Assembly (NCBI GenBank): GCA_004299495.1
Contig: SCPY01000118.1
Span: forward strand, 1-9,119
DNA length: 9,119 nucleotides
Source: a bacterium
GTDB taxonomy: Bacteria; Omnitrophota; Gorgyraeia; Gygaellales; UBA12090
Direction of reading: 5' to 3'
Shown: one piece after another, positions 1 to 5,791 of the stretch
Numbering within the stretch: the stretch's first letter is position 1
How the letters are laid out: every line of letters starts with the position of its first letter
Notes under the pieces: model-generated
The model's input: only the letters and a program-made list of their open reading frames with translations
What the model was told of the DNA's origin: nothing
Databases searched by the model: none
Made by a program: the position numbers and the translations under genes

Positions 1-428
1 ATCGCGCCTACAACAATGCCTCTATTACCGCCTAATATCCTGCTGACTATCCTGTAAAGAAAGTATCCCCCCAGCGCGCCGATAAAAGCCATATTCAGGA
101 TATTTGCCCCCAAGGCGGTTATGCCCCCATCCTGAAAGATAAAACATTGCACCGTGAGGATGCACGTCAAAACAATCGCCCCGGCGTAGGGCCCTAACAG
201 AACGCTTGCCAGCACCCCTCCAAGCAAATGCCCTGAAGTCCCGCCGATTACCGGAAAATTAAGCATCTGGGCCGCGAAAACAAAAGCGGACATCACCCCC
301 ATCAAGGGAATCATCCTGTCTTTCAGGGTTTTCGCGGTTTTCTTCAGGCAAAAACTCACCCCGGCCAAAGCGACTCCCCAGGTTACCAAAGAAATCCGCG
401 GGCTCAAGAATCCGTCAGGAATATGCAT
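1..428 (-). CDS. cbiM: CbiM-type cobalt/nickel ECF transporter S component (partial, N-terminal part)
   Basis: This is the substrate-binding membrane subunit of an energy-coupling-factor importer for Co2+ (B12 synthesis) or Ni2+. The window holds the first 142 codons; the C-terminal part runs off the left edge. The protein opens with MHIPDGFLSP, the family signature. In the related NikM/CbiM structures the metal is held by the amino terminus, His2 and His67; here His2 is present and His67 lies in GGTSGHLLGG (residues 62-71). This chemistry fixes the start, because His must be residue 2. Hydrophobic segments lie at about residues 11-27, 40-56, 68-96 and 106-126. The start is 4 bp after the stop of the M48 gene, with GAGGAG (442-447, minus strand) 13 nt upstream, a rather long spacing. 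No cobalamin or nickel riboswitch can fit in that gap. CbiM versus NikM substrate cannot be settled without the partner genes (cbiN/cbiQ/cbiO or nik), which are outside the window. Confidence 0.95.
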   Translation of the reverse strand, partial: MHIPDGFLSPRISLVTWGVALAGVSFCLKKTAKTLKDRMIPLMGVMSAFVFAAQMLNFPVIGGTSGHLLGGVLASVLLGPYAGAIVLTCILTVQCFIFQDGGITALGANILNMAFIGALGGYFLYRIVSRILGGNRGIVVGA

Positions 429-432
429 CTTA

Positions 433-1266
433 TTACTTATGCTCCTCGGTCTCAATATTAATGTAATCCTTAAAACTAATATTTTCTCCCATCTCTTCCT
501 TGACCACGCGGATTCTATCCGGGGCATAAGGATGCGTCTTTCCGTATGAAAAGGGGCGAAGCGGCTTTTTACGGTTTATCTCCTGTAGTTTCTCTAAGAA
601 GGTAATCATCGCGCGCGGGTCATACCCTGCCGCTTTCGCGTAACGGGCGCCTAATCTATCCGCCATCAGCTCATCTTCACGAGAATACCCCATCATCAAC
701 CCGTAAAAGGCCGCGTCCAGCCCTTGACTTAATCCCGGAGCATCGGGAATTTGTGAGGCAATCACCCTAAGCAGCATATAGCCCATTGAACCTTGTAGCT
801 TTTTCAGGGAATGCTTGGCGACTATGTGTCCGACTTCGTGCGCTAAGACTCCCGCCAGCTCGTCATCCGTAGGGTTGGCCTGGGTAAATAATCCTTTGAA
901 ACAATAAATATATCCTCCCGGCAAAGCCATAGCATTCACTTCTTCATCAACATCCTTCTTATCCTTTTCCTCCCGCGCCTCTATGACATTGAAATGATAA
1001 AGAAGCTCTTTACGGCCGCTCACCGCGGCGATTTTCTCTCCAATGGCTTTCACCCTTTCCTGAAAAGCGGGGTTAGCGCTGATTTTATATGTCTTTTCTA
1101 TCTGCCTTGCCACGGATTCGCCTATTTTTATCTCCTTATTCACATCATAGTAAATCCACTCTTCGCTTTTGGTAGCAACATTATATTCGGTAACGCATCC
1201 CGTCAATGCGCAGCTAAGAGCTAAGAGCAAAGAATAAAGAATAAAATAATCCTTCCTAAAAAACAT
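433..1266 (-). CDS. M48 family zinc metalloprotease, predicted lipoprotein (BepA/LoiP-like)
   Basis: This is a 277-residue envelope protease. The N-terminus is a lipoprotein signal peptide: basic MFFRK, a hydrophobic stretch (residues 6-20), then lipobox LTGC with Cys24 as the lipidated residue. The mature domain carries the zinc motif HEVGH (143-147, with Glu144 catalytic) and the downstream acidic ligand in YSREDELMADRLG (Glu199 most likely). A THPYAPDRI segment near residues 244-252 matches the His-Pro...Arg-Ile signature seen near the end of this family. The length suits a compact M48 protease with no TPR domain, closer to LoiP/YcaL than to full-length BepA. By analogy it would sit at the inner face of the outer membrane and degrade misassembled envelope proteins; that role is inferred. 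Its start overlaps the end of maf by 11 bp, and AGGGG lies about 4 nt before the ATG. The specific substrate is unknown. Confidence 0.93.
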   Translation of the reverse strand: MFFRKDYFILYSLLLALSCALTGCVTEYNVATKSEEWIYYDVNKEIKIGESVARQIEKTYKISANPAFQERVKAIGEKIAAVSGRKELLYHFNVIEAREEKDKKDVDEEVNAMALPGGYIYCFKGLFTQANPTDDELAGVLAHEVGHIVAKHSLKKLQGSMGYMLLRVIASQIPDAPGLSQGLDAAFYGLMMGYSREDELMADRLGARYAKAAGYDPRAMITFLEKLQEINRKKPLRPFSYGKTHPYAPDRIRVVKEEMGENISFKDYINIETEEHK

Positions 1267-1831
1267 CTACCCCTGCCTTATTTAAGAGGCGGGCTAATTT
1301 TGCCAGCGGCAGGCCTACCACATTATAGAAACAGCCCTCAATGCGGTCAATAAATACGCTGCCCAGGCCCTGGATGTCAAAACTTCCCGACTTATCCAGC
1401 GGAGAAACCCGCTTAAAATAATTCCTGATCTGCCGATCAGTTAAATGATACATATAGATTTTAGTCTTCTCGTAATCCACAAAGGCCTTGGCGTTATCTA
1501 TATCCACAACCGCGATACCCGTATATACCCATTGCGGTTTTTTTGAAAGCAGCTTCAGGGTCTCAATCGCGTCTTTCATGTTTTTTGGCTTTCCGATTAT
1601 CTTGTTTCCTGCCCACACCACCGTGTCCGCTCCGACTACTACTCCACCTTTAAGCCTGCCTGCCACATCTTGAGCTTTGCTTAAGGCATTCTTTACCACC
1701 AAATCCGCGCAGGTTCCGCTAAGCTTAGAGATTTCCTTAACGTTGGATTCAGCAACCTTAAATTTCAAGCCGATTTGCCTGAGCAATTCCTGCCTTGCCT
1801 TAGATTGCGAAGCCAAAATAATTGTTCTCAT
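1256..1831 (-). CDS. maf: Maf/YhdE-like nucleoside triphosphate pyrophosphatase
   Basis: Maf proteins hydrolyse non-canonical or surplus NTPs to NMP and PPi in the cytoplasm, acting as house-cleaning enzymes. This one has 191 residues, the usual length. It opens with MRTIILASQSKARQELL, the phosphate-binding S-x-S-x-x-R-x-x-L-L signature. Asp69 in GADTVV is the predicted catalytic acid (equivalent to Asp70 of E. coli YhdE), and KPKN follows at 81-84. The segment DKSGSFDIQGLGS (146-158) resembles the dTTP/UTP-specific branch (YhdE) more than the m7GTP branch (YceF). I chose the ATG at 1831. The frame stays open upstream to a GTG at 1879, but those 16 extra residues fall largely in a repeat-like element and precede the family's normal N-terminus. 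No Shine-Dalgarno is visible before the ATG; the upstream 13 nt are nearly all A and T. Its 3' end overlaps the M48 gene by 11 bp. Confidence 0.95.
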   Translation of the reverse strand: MRTIILASQSKARQELLRQIGLKFKVAESNVKEISKLSGTCADLVVKNALSKAQDVAGRLKGGVVVGADTVVWAGNKIIGKPKNMKDAIETLKLLSKKPQWVYTGIAVVDIDNAKAFVDYEKTKIYMYHLTDRQIRNYFKRVSPLDKSGSFDIQGLGSVFIDRIEGCFYNVVGLPLAKLARLLNKAGVDVF

Positions 1832-1884
1832 TATTAAATTTATTGCGCGGGTCCTGCCAAGGCTCACTTTTCGCAGCACCGCTC

Positions 1885-1907
1885 GTCAAACCCCGGCGTG
1901 GTTTGAC
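1885..1907. repeat. Perfect 8-bp inverted repeat inside the GC-rich element
   Basis: The arms GTCAAACC (1885-1892) and GGTTTGAC (1900-1907) are perfectly complementary and enclose a 7-nt loop, CCGGCGT. In RNA from either strand this would form a stable hairpin. No T-run follows on either strand, so it does not look like an intrinsic terminator. Confidence 0.6.
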
Positions 1908-1931
1908 TTCGCTTCGCGTTCGGCCTCGCTC

Positions 1932-1954
1932 GTCCCTCGCCTTCGGCTCGGGAC
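1932..1954. repeat. Imperfect inverted repeat GTCCC...GGGAC with inner GCC/GGC
   Basis: The outer arms GTCCC (1932-1936) and GGGAC (1950-1954) pair. After two mismatched positions on each side, an inner GCC (1939-1941) pairs with GGC (1945-1947) around TTC. It lies in a run of eight TTCG or CTCG words between 1908 and 1950, spaced 4-7 bases apart. It adds to the impression of a structured, repeat-derived segment with no coding role. Confidence 0.45.
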
Positions 1955-2065
1955 ACCCTGCCCGCTCGGCCTGCACAGATGCTGCTCAAAATGAGCCTTG
2001 TCACCCGCGCTAACTCGAAGCTGCCTAAGCTAAAACTAACATTCACTACGAGAAAACCATCAGCT

Positions 2066-3304
2066 TCATTCAGCTGCTGATTCTCCTGCCAGATATCCCG
2101 TGGAAAACGCCTGCTGTAGATTATACCCGCCGCTTGGCGCCGAGGCGTCAATTATCTCGCCGCAAAAATACAGCCCCGGAACAATCCTTGATTCCATTGT
2201 CCTGGGGTTTATCTCTTTTATAGAAACCCCACCGCAGGTAACCATTGCCTCTTCAATAGGAAGAGAGCCGACAATATGTAAAGAAAAAAGCTTGAGCAAA
2301 TCTATAATCTTACGCCTTTCTGCCTGGGTGATTTGGTTTGCCTGCTTAGAGGAATCTATCGCGGCTAAATTTAAAAAAACTTTAATAAACCTAAGCGGAA
2401 GGATTTCTTTCATAATATTGCGCGCGTTTTTATTGCCTGCCAGCCTAAACTCGCGCACTAATCTATTCTCAAGCTGTTCCGGGCTTAGGCCCGGCTTAAG
2501 GTCAATATTCATCCGTATTTCCTTTCTCCCTTTTAGTAAATCAAGCGCCTCGGAACTTAAATCCAATACCAGGGGGCCTGAAACGCCAAAGTGCGTAAAG
2601 AGCAATTCTCCCGTATTTGAAACTATTTTTTTCTTATCAGCCCTAAGGGTAAAACGGATATTCTTTAAGGTCAACCCTTGAAGTTCTTTTACCCAGGATT
2701 CCTTTGCCCTAAGCGGAACTAATCCCGGCATTAAAGCAGCAATAGAATGGCCTAATTTCTTTGCGATTACGAACCCATCCCCGGTTGAACCAGTAGCCCT
2801 GAAAGACATCCCTCCCGATGCTAAAATTACCTTTCGCGCCACTATCTCTTCTTTTGTATCTAAAAATAATCTAAATAGGCCATTGTCTTTCTTTATCTCT
2901 ATTACCTGTTTATTGTAAAGGCAGGCCGTTTTATTTTCCTGCAGGTATATTTTCAATACCTCAACGATGGAAATTGCCTTATCGGTTACCGGAAAAACCC
3001 TTCCCTGCCTTTCAATCTTTAACTCCAATCCTTTTACCTTAAAGAAATCTATTAACTCCTGATTGAAAAATTTTGAAAAAGCAGTTCTTAGAAATTCTCC
3101 CTGCCTGCCGAATCTGACGATAAAGTCACTAAGTGGGGCGATGTTGGTTACATTGCATCTGCCCCTGCCGCTCAATAAGATTTTTTTACCGATAGCGTTA
3201 TTTCTTTCAATTAAGGCAACAGCCTTATTATGCCTGCCGGCGCGGATAGCCGACATAGCGCCCGCGGGCCCCGCGCCCACAACCGCGATATCATATAAAG
3301 CCAT
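2066..3304 (-). CDS. FAD-dependent oxidoreductase, YhiN/HI0933 family (aminoacetone oxidase-like)
   Basis: This is a 412-residue flavoprotein of the HI0933/YhiN family, full length for the family. The N-terminal Rossmann FAD-binding motif is GAGPAG (10-15) with an acidic ribose-binding Glu33. It is followed by the family hallmark SGRGRCNVTN (45-54). The C-terminus closes the FAD site with GLYFCGEIID (377-386) and SGGYNLQQAFSTGYLAG (391-407). No signal peptide or membrane segment is seen, so it should be cytoplasmic. Some relatives are annotated as aminoacetone oxidases, but the substrate of most members is not established and I would not assign one here. The ATG follows directly on the pyrE stop codon, with no intervening base and no clear Shine-Dalgarno, which suggests translational coupling. 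Downstream lies the MITE-like element, so this gene may be the last of its original operon with maf onward reached by read-through. Confidence 0.92.
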   Translation of the reverse strand: MALYDIAVVGAGPAGAMSAIRAGRHNKAVALIERNNAIGKKILLSGRGRCNVTNIAPLSDFIVRFGRQGEFLRTAFSKFFNQELIDFFKVKGLELKIERQGRVFPVTDKAISIVEVLKIYLQENKTACLYNKQVIEIKKDNGLFRLFLDTKEEIVARKVILASGGMSFRATGSTGDGFVIAKKLGHSIAALMPGLVPLRAKESWVKELQGLTLKNIRFTLRADKKKIVSNTGELLFTHFGVSGPLVLDLSSEALDLLKGRKEIRMNIDLKPGLSPEQLENRLVREFRLAGNKNARNIMKEILPLRFIKVFLNLAAIDSSKQANQITQAERRKIIDLLKLFSLHIVGSLPIEEAMVTCGGVSIKEINPRTMESRIVPGLYFCGEIIDASAPSGGYNLQQAFSTGYLAGESAAE

Positions 3305-3868
3305 TTAGGTCTTTATGCCGAAATCTTTTGGCGTGAATAAGGAAAGGAGTTTGCAATTCTTTTGCGCGAGGGCATCACCCGCGCCTTCCTGGCGGTCAAT
3401 AATGCAGACAGCGGTATCTACCCGGAAACCTTCATTGCGCAGGATATCTATAGATTCTATAAATGACCCTCCGGAAGTCGCCACATCGTCAATGAGAATA
3501 AGCCGGGAGCCGGCCTTTAAGTGAGGGCCTTCAATCTGGCGTCTTGCCCCGTGGGCCTTGGGGGTTTTTCGGATAATAAATGTTTTGAGCGGCCTCTTCT
3601 TTATATAGCTGACCGCGGCAATAGCTCCGGCCATAGGGTCAGCCCCCAAGGTAGGCCCTCCTATAGCTTCAAATCTCTGGCCTTCTAACAGGTCCAGGAC
3701 CAAACAGGCGGCTGTATACGCGCCTTTCGGGCTCAAGGTTACACAGCGTCCGTCAATGTAGAATGAGCTTGTTTTTCCCGAAGATAACACTACTTTCTTC
3801 TTGCGGAACGACTCCTTCTTAAGCAGCCGTAACAATTGATGCCTTATGTTGCGTGTAGATTTTTTCAT
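3305..3868 (-). CDS. pyrE: Orotate phosphoribosyltransferase
   Basis: PyrE converts orotate plus PRPP to orotidine 5'-monophosphate and PPi, the fifth step of de novo UMP synthesis, in the cytoplasm. The 187-residue product has the conserved N-terminal segment LSSGKTSSFYIDGR (28-41), the GGPTLGADPMA substrate-site loop (70-80), the catalytic flexible loop RKTPKAHG (100-107), and the PRPP motif LILIDDVATSGGS (123-135) with the Asp127-Asp128 pair. Its length is typical of the short bacterial form. The ATG at 3868 gives about 20 residues before the FRKKKVVLSSGK region, as in relatives. No Shine-Dalgarno lies at a normal distance. The nearest upstream promoter predicts transcription starting on the A of this ATG, so the message may be leaderless. 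It heads the minus-strand block. No pyrimidine-type attenuator or PyrR site can fit between that promoter and the start. Confidence 0.97.
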   Translation of the reverse strand: MKKSTRNIRHQLLRLLKKESFRKKKVVLSSGKTSSFYIDGRCVTLSPKGAYTAACLVLDLLEGQRFEAIGGPTLGADPMAGAIAAVSYIKKRPLKTFIIRKTPKAHGARRQIEGPHLKAGSRLILIDDVATSGGSFIESIDILRNEGFRVDTAVCIIDRQEGAGDALAQKNCKLLSLFTPKDFGIKT

Positions 3869-3874
3869 ATAATT

Positions 3875-3903
3875 ATTTTACCCTTATATGCCGGCAATGT
3901 CAA
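3875..3903 (-). promoter_or_regulatory. Predicted sigma70-type promoter for pyrE (possibly leaderless)
   Basis: On the minus strand, TTGACA (3903-3898) is followed after exactly 17 bp by TAAAAT (3880-3875), one mismatch from TATAAT. Six bases then separate the -10 box from the pyrE ATG, so the expected transcription start coincides with the A of the start codon at 3868. The -35 box forms an inverted repeat with the -35 box of the divergent comF promoter. Confidence 0.7.
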
Positions 3904-3912
3904 CAATTGACA
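3898..3912. promoter_or_regulatory. Inverted repeat TGTCAA-CAA-TTGACA shared by both -35 boxes
   Basis: The two divergent -35 boxes are separated by only 3 bp and form a perfect 6-3-6 inverted repeat. It may be nothing more than two consensus -35 boxes back to back. A dimeric regulator bound here would control both directions, and even without one, RNA polymerase could probably occupy only one promoter at a time. Confidence 0.5.
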
Positions 3913-3935
3913 GGAGTTTTTTTTATTGCTATACT
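3907..3935 (+). promoter_or_regulatory. Predicted sigma70-type promoter for comF-lptF-lptG
   Basis: TTGACA (3907-3912) is a perfect -35 box and TATACT (3930-3935), one mismatch from consensus, follows after exactly 17 bp. The expected transcription start is near 3942, two bases before the ATG at 3944, so this mRNA would have almost no leader. The T-run at 3917-3924 lies in the spacer. Confidence 0.72.
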
Positions 3936-3943
3936 TAAAACCT

Positions 3944-4669
3944 ATGCCGGGAGGAATCATTCAGGCCTTTATAGATATTCTCTATCCCCCTTACTGCTTA
4001 ATCTGCCATACGAGAATACGCGGCGCAAAGGCGCGGGAACCTCTCTGCGTAAAGTGCAGGGAGAAAATCAATACCCTTACCGCCCCCTTTTGCGTTAAAT
4101 GCGGCAGAGGCGTCGCAGGCGCTTATACCCGGGAAGGCAAATGCGCCTTATGCCTTAAGCAGAATTTTAATTTTGACCGCGCCTGGGCCGGATACGCCTA
4201 CGACGGGGTAATCAAAGAAATGCTCCATTATTTTAAATATAATCACAAGGTAAGCTTAGGCAGCGCTCTCGCGAGGCTGATGCTGGATTTTATCGGGGAA
4301 TACCGCCTGCCTGTCGGCTCATGCGATTATATAGTCCCCATTCCCCTTTCCCCTGCCAGGCTCAGAGAAAGGGAATTCAATCAGGCATATGTCCTGGCAG
4401 CCGCCTTATCCAATCATCTAAAATTGAAACTGCTGGACAATAACCTTAAGCGCGTCCGTAATACGAAATCCCAGGCCGACCTTGACCGTATCGCGCGCTG
4501 GAAGAATATCCAGGGCGCGTTTAAGCTTAAGTCGCCAAACCTGGTTAAGGATAAAACCATCCTGCTGATTGATGATGTCCTGACTACCGGAGCGACCGCC
4601 TCAGAGGCTGCCGGGGCATTAAAGAATGCCGGAGCGGGAAGCGTTTACGTCTTAACCCTGGCAAACTAA
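3944..4669 (+). CDS. comF: ComF family protein (zinc finger plus phosphoribosyltransferase domain)
   Basis: ComF proteins couple an N-terminal double zinc ribbon to a PRPP-type phosphoribosyltransferase fold. In competent bacteria they help take transforming DNA across the inner membrane; in many others their role is open. The 241-residue product has four CxxC pairs (Cys18/21, 35/38, 50/53, 67/70), enough for two zinc sites. The family signature REREFNQA lies at 141-148 and the PRPP motif ILLIDDVLTTGAT at 206-218, with Asp210-Asp211. I chose the ATG at 3944, giving MPGGIIQAFIDILYPPYC, a normal ComF N-terminus. The frame also allows a TTG at 3926, but that codon begins before and overlaps the predicted -10 box. 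GGGAGGA at 3949-3955 lies inside the gene, just after the start, and is followed by no standard start codon. The stop is 3 bp before lptF. No other competence genes are in the window. Confidence 0.94.
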   Translation: MPGGIIQAFIDILYPPYCLICHTRIRGAKAREPLCVKCREKINTLTAPFCVKCGRGVAGAYTREGKCALCLKQNFNFDRAWAGYAYDGVIKEMLHYFKYNHKVSLGSALARLMLDFIGEYRLPVGSCDYIVPIPLSPARLREREFNQAYVLAAALSNHLKLKLLDNNLKRVRNTKSQADLDRIARWKNIQGAFKLKSPNLVKDKTILLIDDVLTTGATASEAAGALKNAGAGSVYVLTLAN

Positions 4670-4672
4670 GTT

Positions 4673-5791
4673 ATGAAAATATTACGCAACTACTTCCTCA
4701 AGGAATTTATACTCCCCTTCCTGCTTTCGCTTGGGGTACTGATTTTTGTAATGCTTCTGGGCAACCTGATTAAGCTGGTGGAGCTGATTATCACCAAGGG
4801 CGTAAACCCCTTAAGCGTTTTTAAATTATTCGTTTTCCTCATTCCGTATCTTTTGACCTACATCATCCCCATTGCCGTGCTCAGCTCGGTAATGCTCTCC
4901 CTGGGCCGGCTTTCATCGGACAATGAAATCCTGGCTATCCGCGCGAGCGGAATAAATATCTTCCGGTTTATCTTTCCGCTTATGGTTATCGGGCTTACTT
5001 TAAGCCTATTCCTTATCATTCTTAACGACCGGGTTATCCCCAAGGCGCACTTCGCCACCCGTAAAACCCTCATTGATATCGGCATCAAAAATCCCACCGC
5101 GGCCATAGAGGCGGGAACATTCATTGATTCCTTCCAGAACTATGTATTATTTGTCTATTCCATTGAAAAGAACAAGCAGACCGGCGAGCGCAATATCTTA
5201 AACAATGTGCGCATTTATGAGCCTCAAGGCAAAGACAAGCCATCAAGAACAATTGTAGCCAGAAGAGGAGAATTTGTATCCCTCCCTGAGAAAAGGACGG
5301 TCAAGCTTAAATTAATAGACGGGACTTCCGACGAGCCGGACCCTAATAAACCGGGAGAGTTCTTTAAGCTCAACTTCAAGACCTACTATATGACCCTTAA
5401 TCTCTCCGGACAGAACGAAAAGGGAGAGTTAGAAAAAAAACCCAAGGATATGACCATAAAGGAGCTCAAAGACCAAATAGAAAAACTTACCTCCCAAAGC
5501 ATAGAAACCGCTCCCCTCTTAACCCAGCTCCACCAAAAGCTGGCGCTCGCGTTCTCAGCCCTGGTCTTTATTCTTGTCGCCAGCCCTCTGGCCATCATCA
5601 CCCATCGCAGGGAAAAAACCTTAAATTTAGGCTTCGCCTTCCTGATTGTGGTGTTATATTACCTTCTCTTAATCGGCTTTGAATCGCTAAGCCTCCAGGG
5701 AAACCTGCCGCCGGCCTTAAGCGTCTGGATGCCCAATATCATATTTTCGGTATTGGGGGTTGTTCTGCTTGCGAAATTATGCGCATCTTAG
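4673..5791 (+). CDS. lptF: LPS export ABC transporter permease LptF
   Basis: LptF is one of two permease subunits of the LptB2FG inner-membrane complex, which extracts LPS and pushes it along the LptC-LptA-LptD bridge. The 372-residue protein has the YjgP/YjgQ architecture: transmembrane segments at about 12-36, 50-76 and 97-118, a periplasmic beta-jellyroll region (about 119-285), then segments at about 288-310, 318-338 and 349-369. The cytoplasmic loop SSDNEILAIRASGINIFRF (81-99) is the coupling region that meets the LptB ATPase and is strongly conserved in the family. It starts 3 bp after comF with no visible Shine-Dalgarno and ends inside lptG. I call the first gene lptF and the second lptG by order and N-terminal similarity; the two paralogues are hard to tell apart by eye. 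lptB, lptC and lptA are not in the window. Confidence 0.9.
   Translation: MKILRNYFLKEFILPFLLSLGVLIFVMLLGNLIKLVELIITKGVNPLSVFKLFVFLIPYLLTYIIPIAVLSSVMLSLGRLSSDNEILAIRASGINIFRFIFPLMVIGLTLSLFLIILNDRVIPKAHFATRKTLIDIGIKNPTAAIEAGTFIDSFQNYVLFVYSIEKNKQTGERNILNNVRIYEPQGKDKPSRTIVARRGEFVSLPEKRTVKLKLIDGTSDEPDPNKPGEFFKLNFKTYYMTLNLSGQNEKGELEKKPKDMTIKELKDQIEKLTSQSIETAPLLTQLHQKLALAFSALVFILVASPLAIITHRREKTLNLGFAFLIVVLYYLLLIGFESLSLQGNLPPALSVWMPNIIFSVLGVVLLAKLCAS

Larger units (their letters stand above)
1845..2010. mobile_element. MITE-like palindromic element with ~31-34 bp imperfect terminal inverted repeats
   Basis: This GC-rich segment fills most of the yhiN-maf gap. The left end (1845-1878) and the reverse complement of the right end (1980-2010) both read GCGCGGGT, then a variable CCTGC versus GA, then CAAGGCTCA, then a T-rich bridge, then GCAGCA. 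That gives exact blocks of 8, 9 and 6 bp, and 9 of 12 matches across the last 12 positions. By hand count, 80 of 120 bases from 1861 to 1980 are G or C, well above the flanks. The interior has two further inverted repeats and a run of YTCG words. No transposase is encoded. A weak TA flanks it at 1841-1842 and 2011-2012, but this is asymmetric, so no convincing target duplication is seen. It could be a non-autonomous transposable element, a REP/BIME-like element or a structured intergenic RNA; copies elsewhere in the genome would decide. Confidence 0.6.

Noticed and set aside
1425..1440. Perfect inverted repeat CTGATC-TGCC-GATCAG
   Set aside because: It lies inside the maf coding region within well-formed protein sequence and has no T-run; most likely chance.
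1677..2013. Plus-strand reading frames of 105 and 63 residues over the maf 5' end and the element
   Set aside because: They are antisense to maf and the repeat, lack a ribosome binding site and show no domain; they are open only because the GC-rich tract has few stops.
2059..2081. Inverted repeat ATCAGC...GCTGAT over the flavoprotein stop codon, followed by GGTTTTC on the minus strand
   Set aside because: The 6-bp stem is weak, the loop is 11 nt and the T-run is only four long; not enough for a terminator call.
1864..2151. 95-residue minus-strand reading frame crossing the GC-rich element
   Set aside because: It runs through the inverted-repeat element into the 3' end of the YhiN-type flavoprotein in another frame. 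Its Arg/Ala-rich composition comes from the YTCG tract and resembles no family I know.
2100..2681. 193-residue plus-strand reading frame antisense to the flavoprotein
   Set aside because: It is a shadow of a well-supported gene on the other strand and shows no recognisable domain.
3926..3943. TTG start six codons upstream for ComF
   Set aside because: It begins before and overlaps the predicted -10 box TATACT and adds residues not typical of ComF; the ATG at 3944 gives the usual N-terminus.
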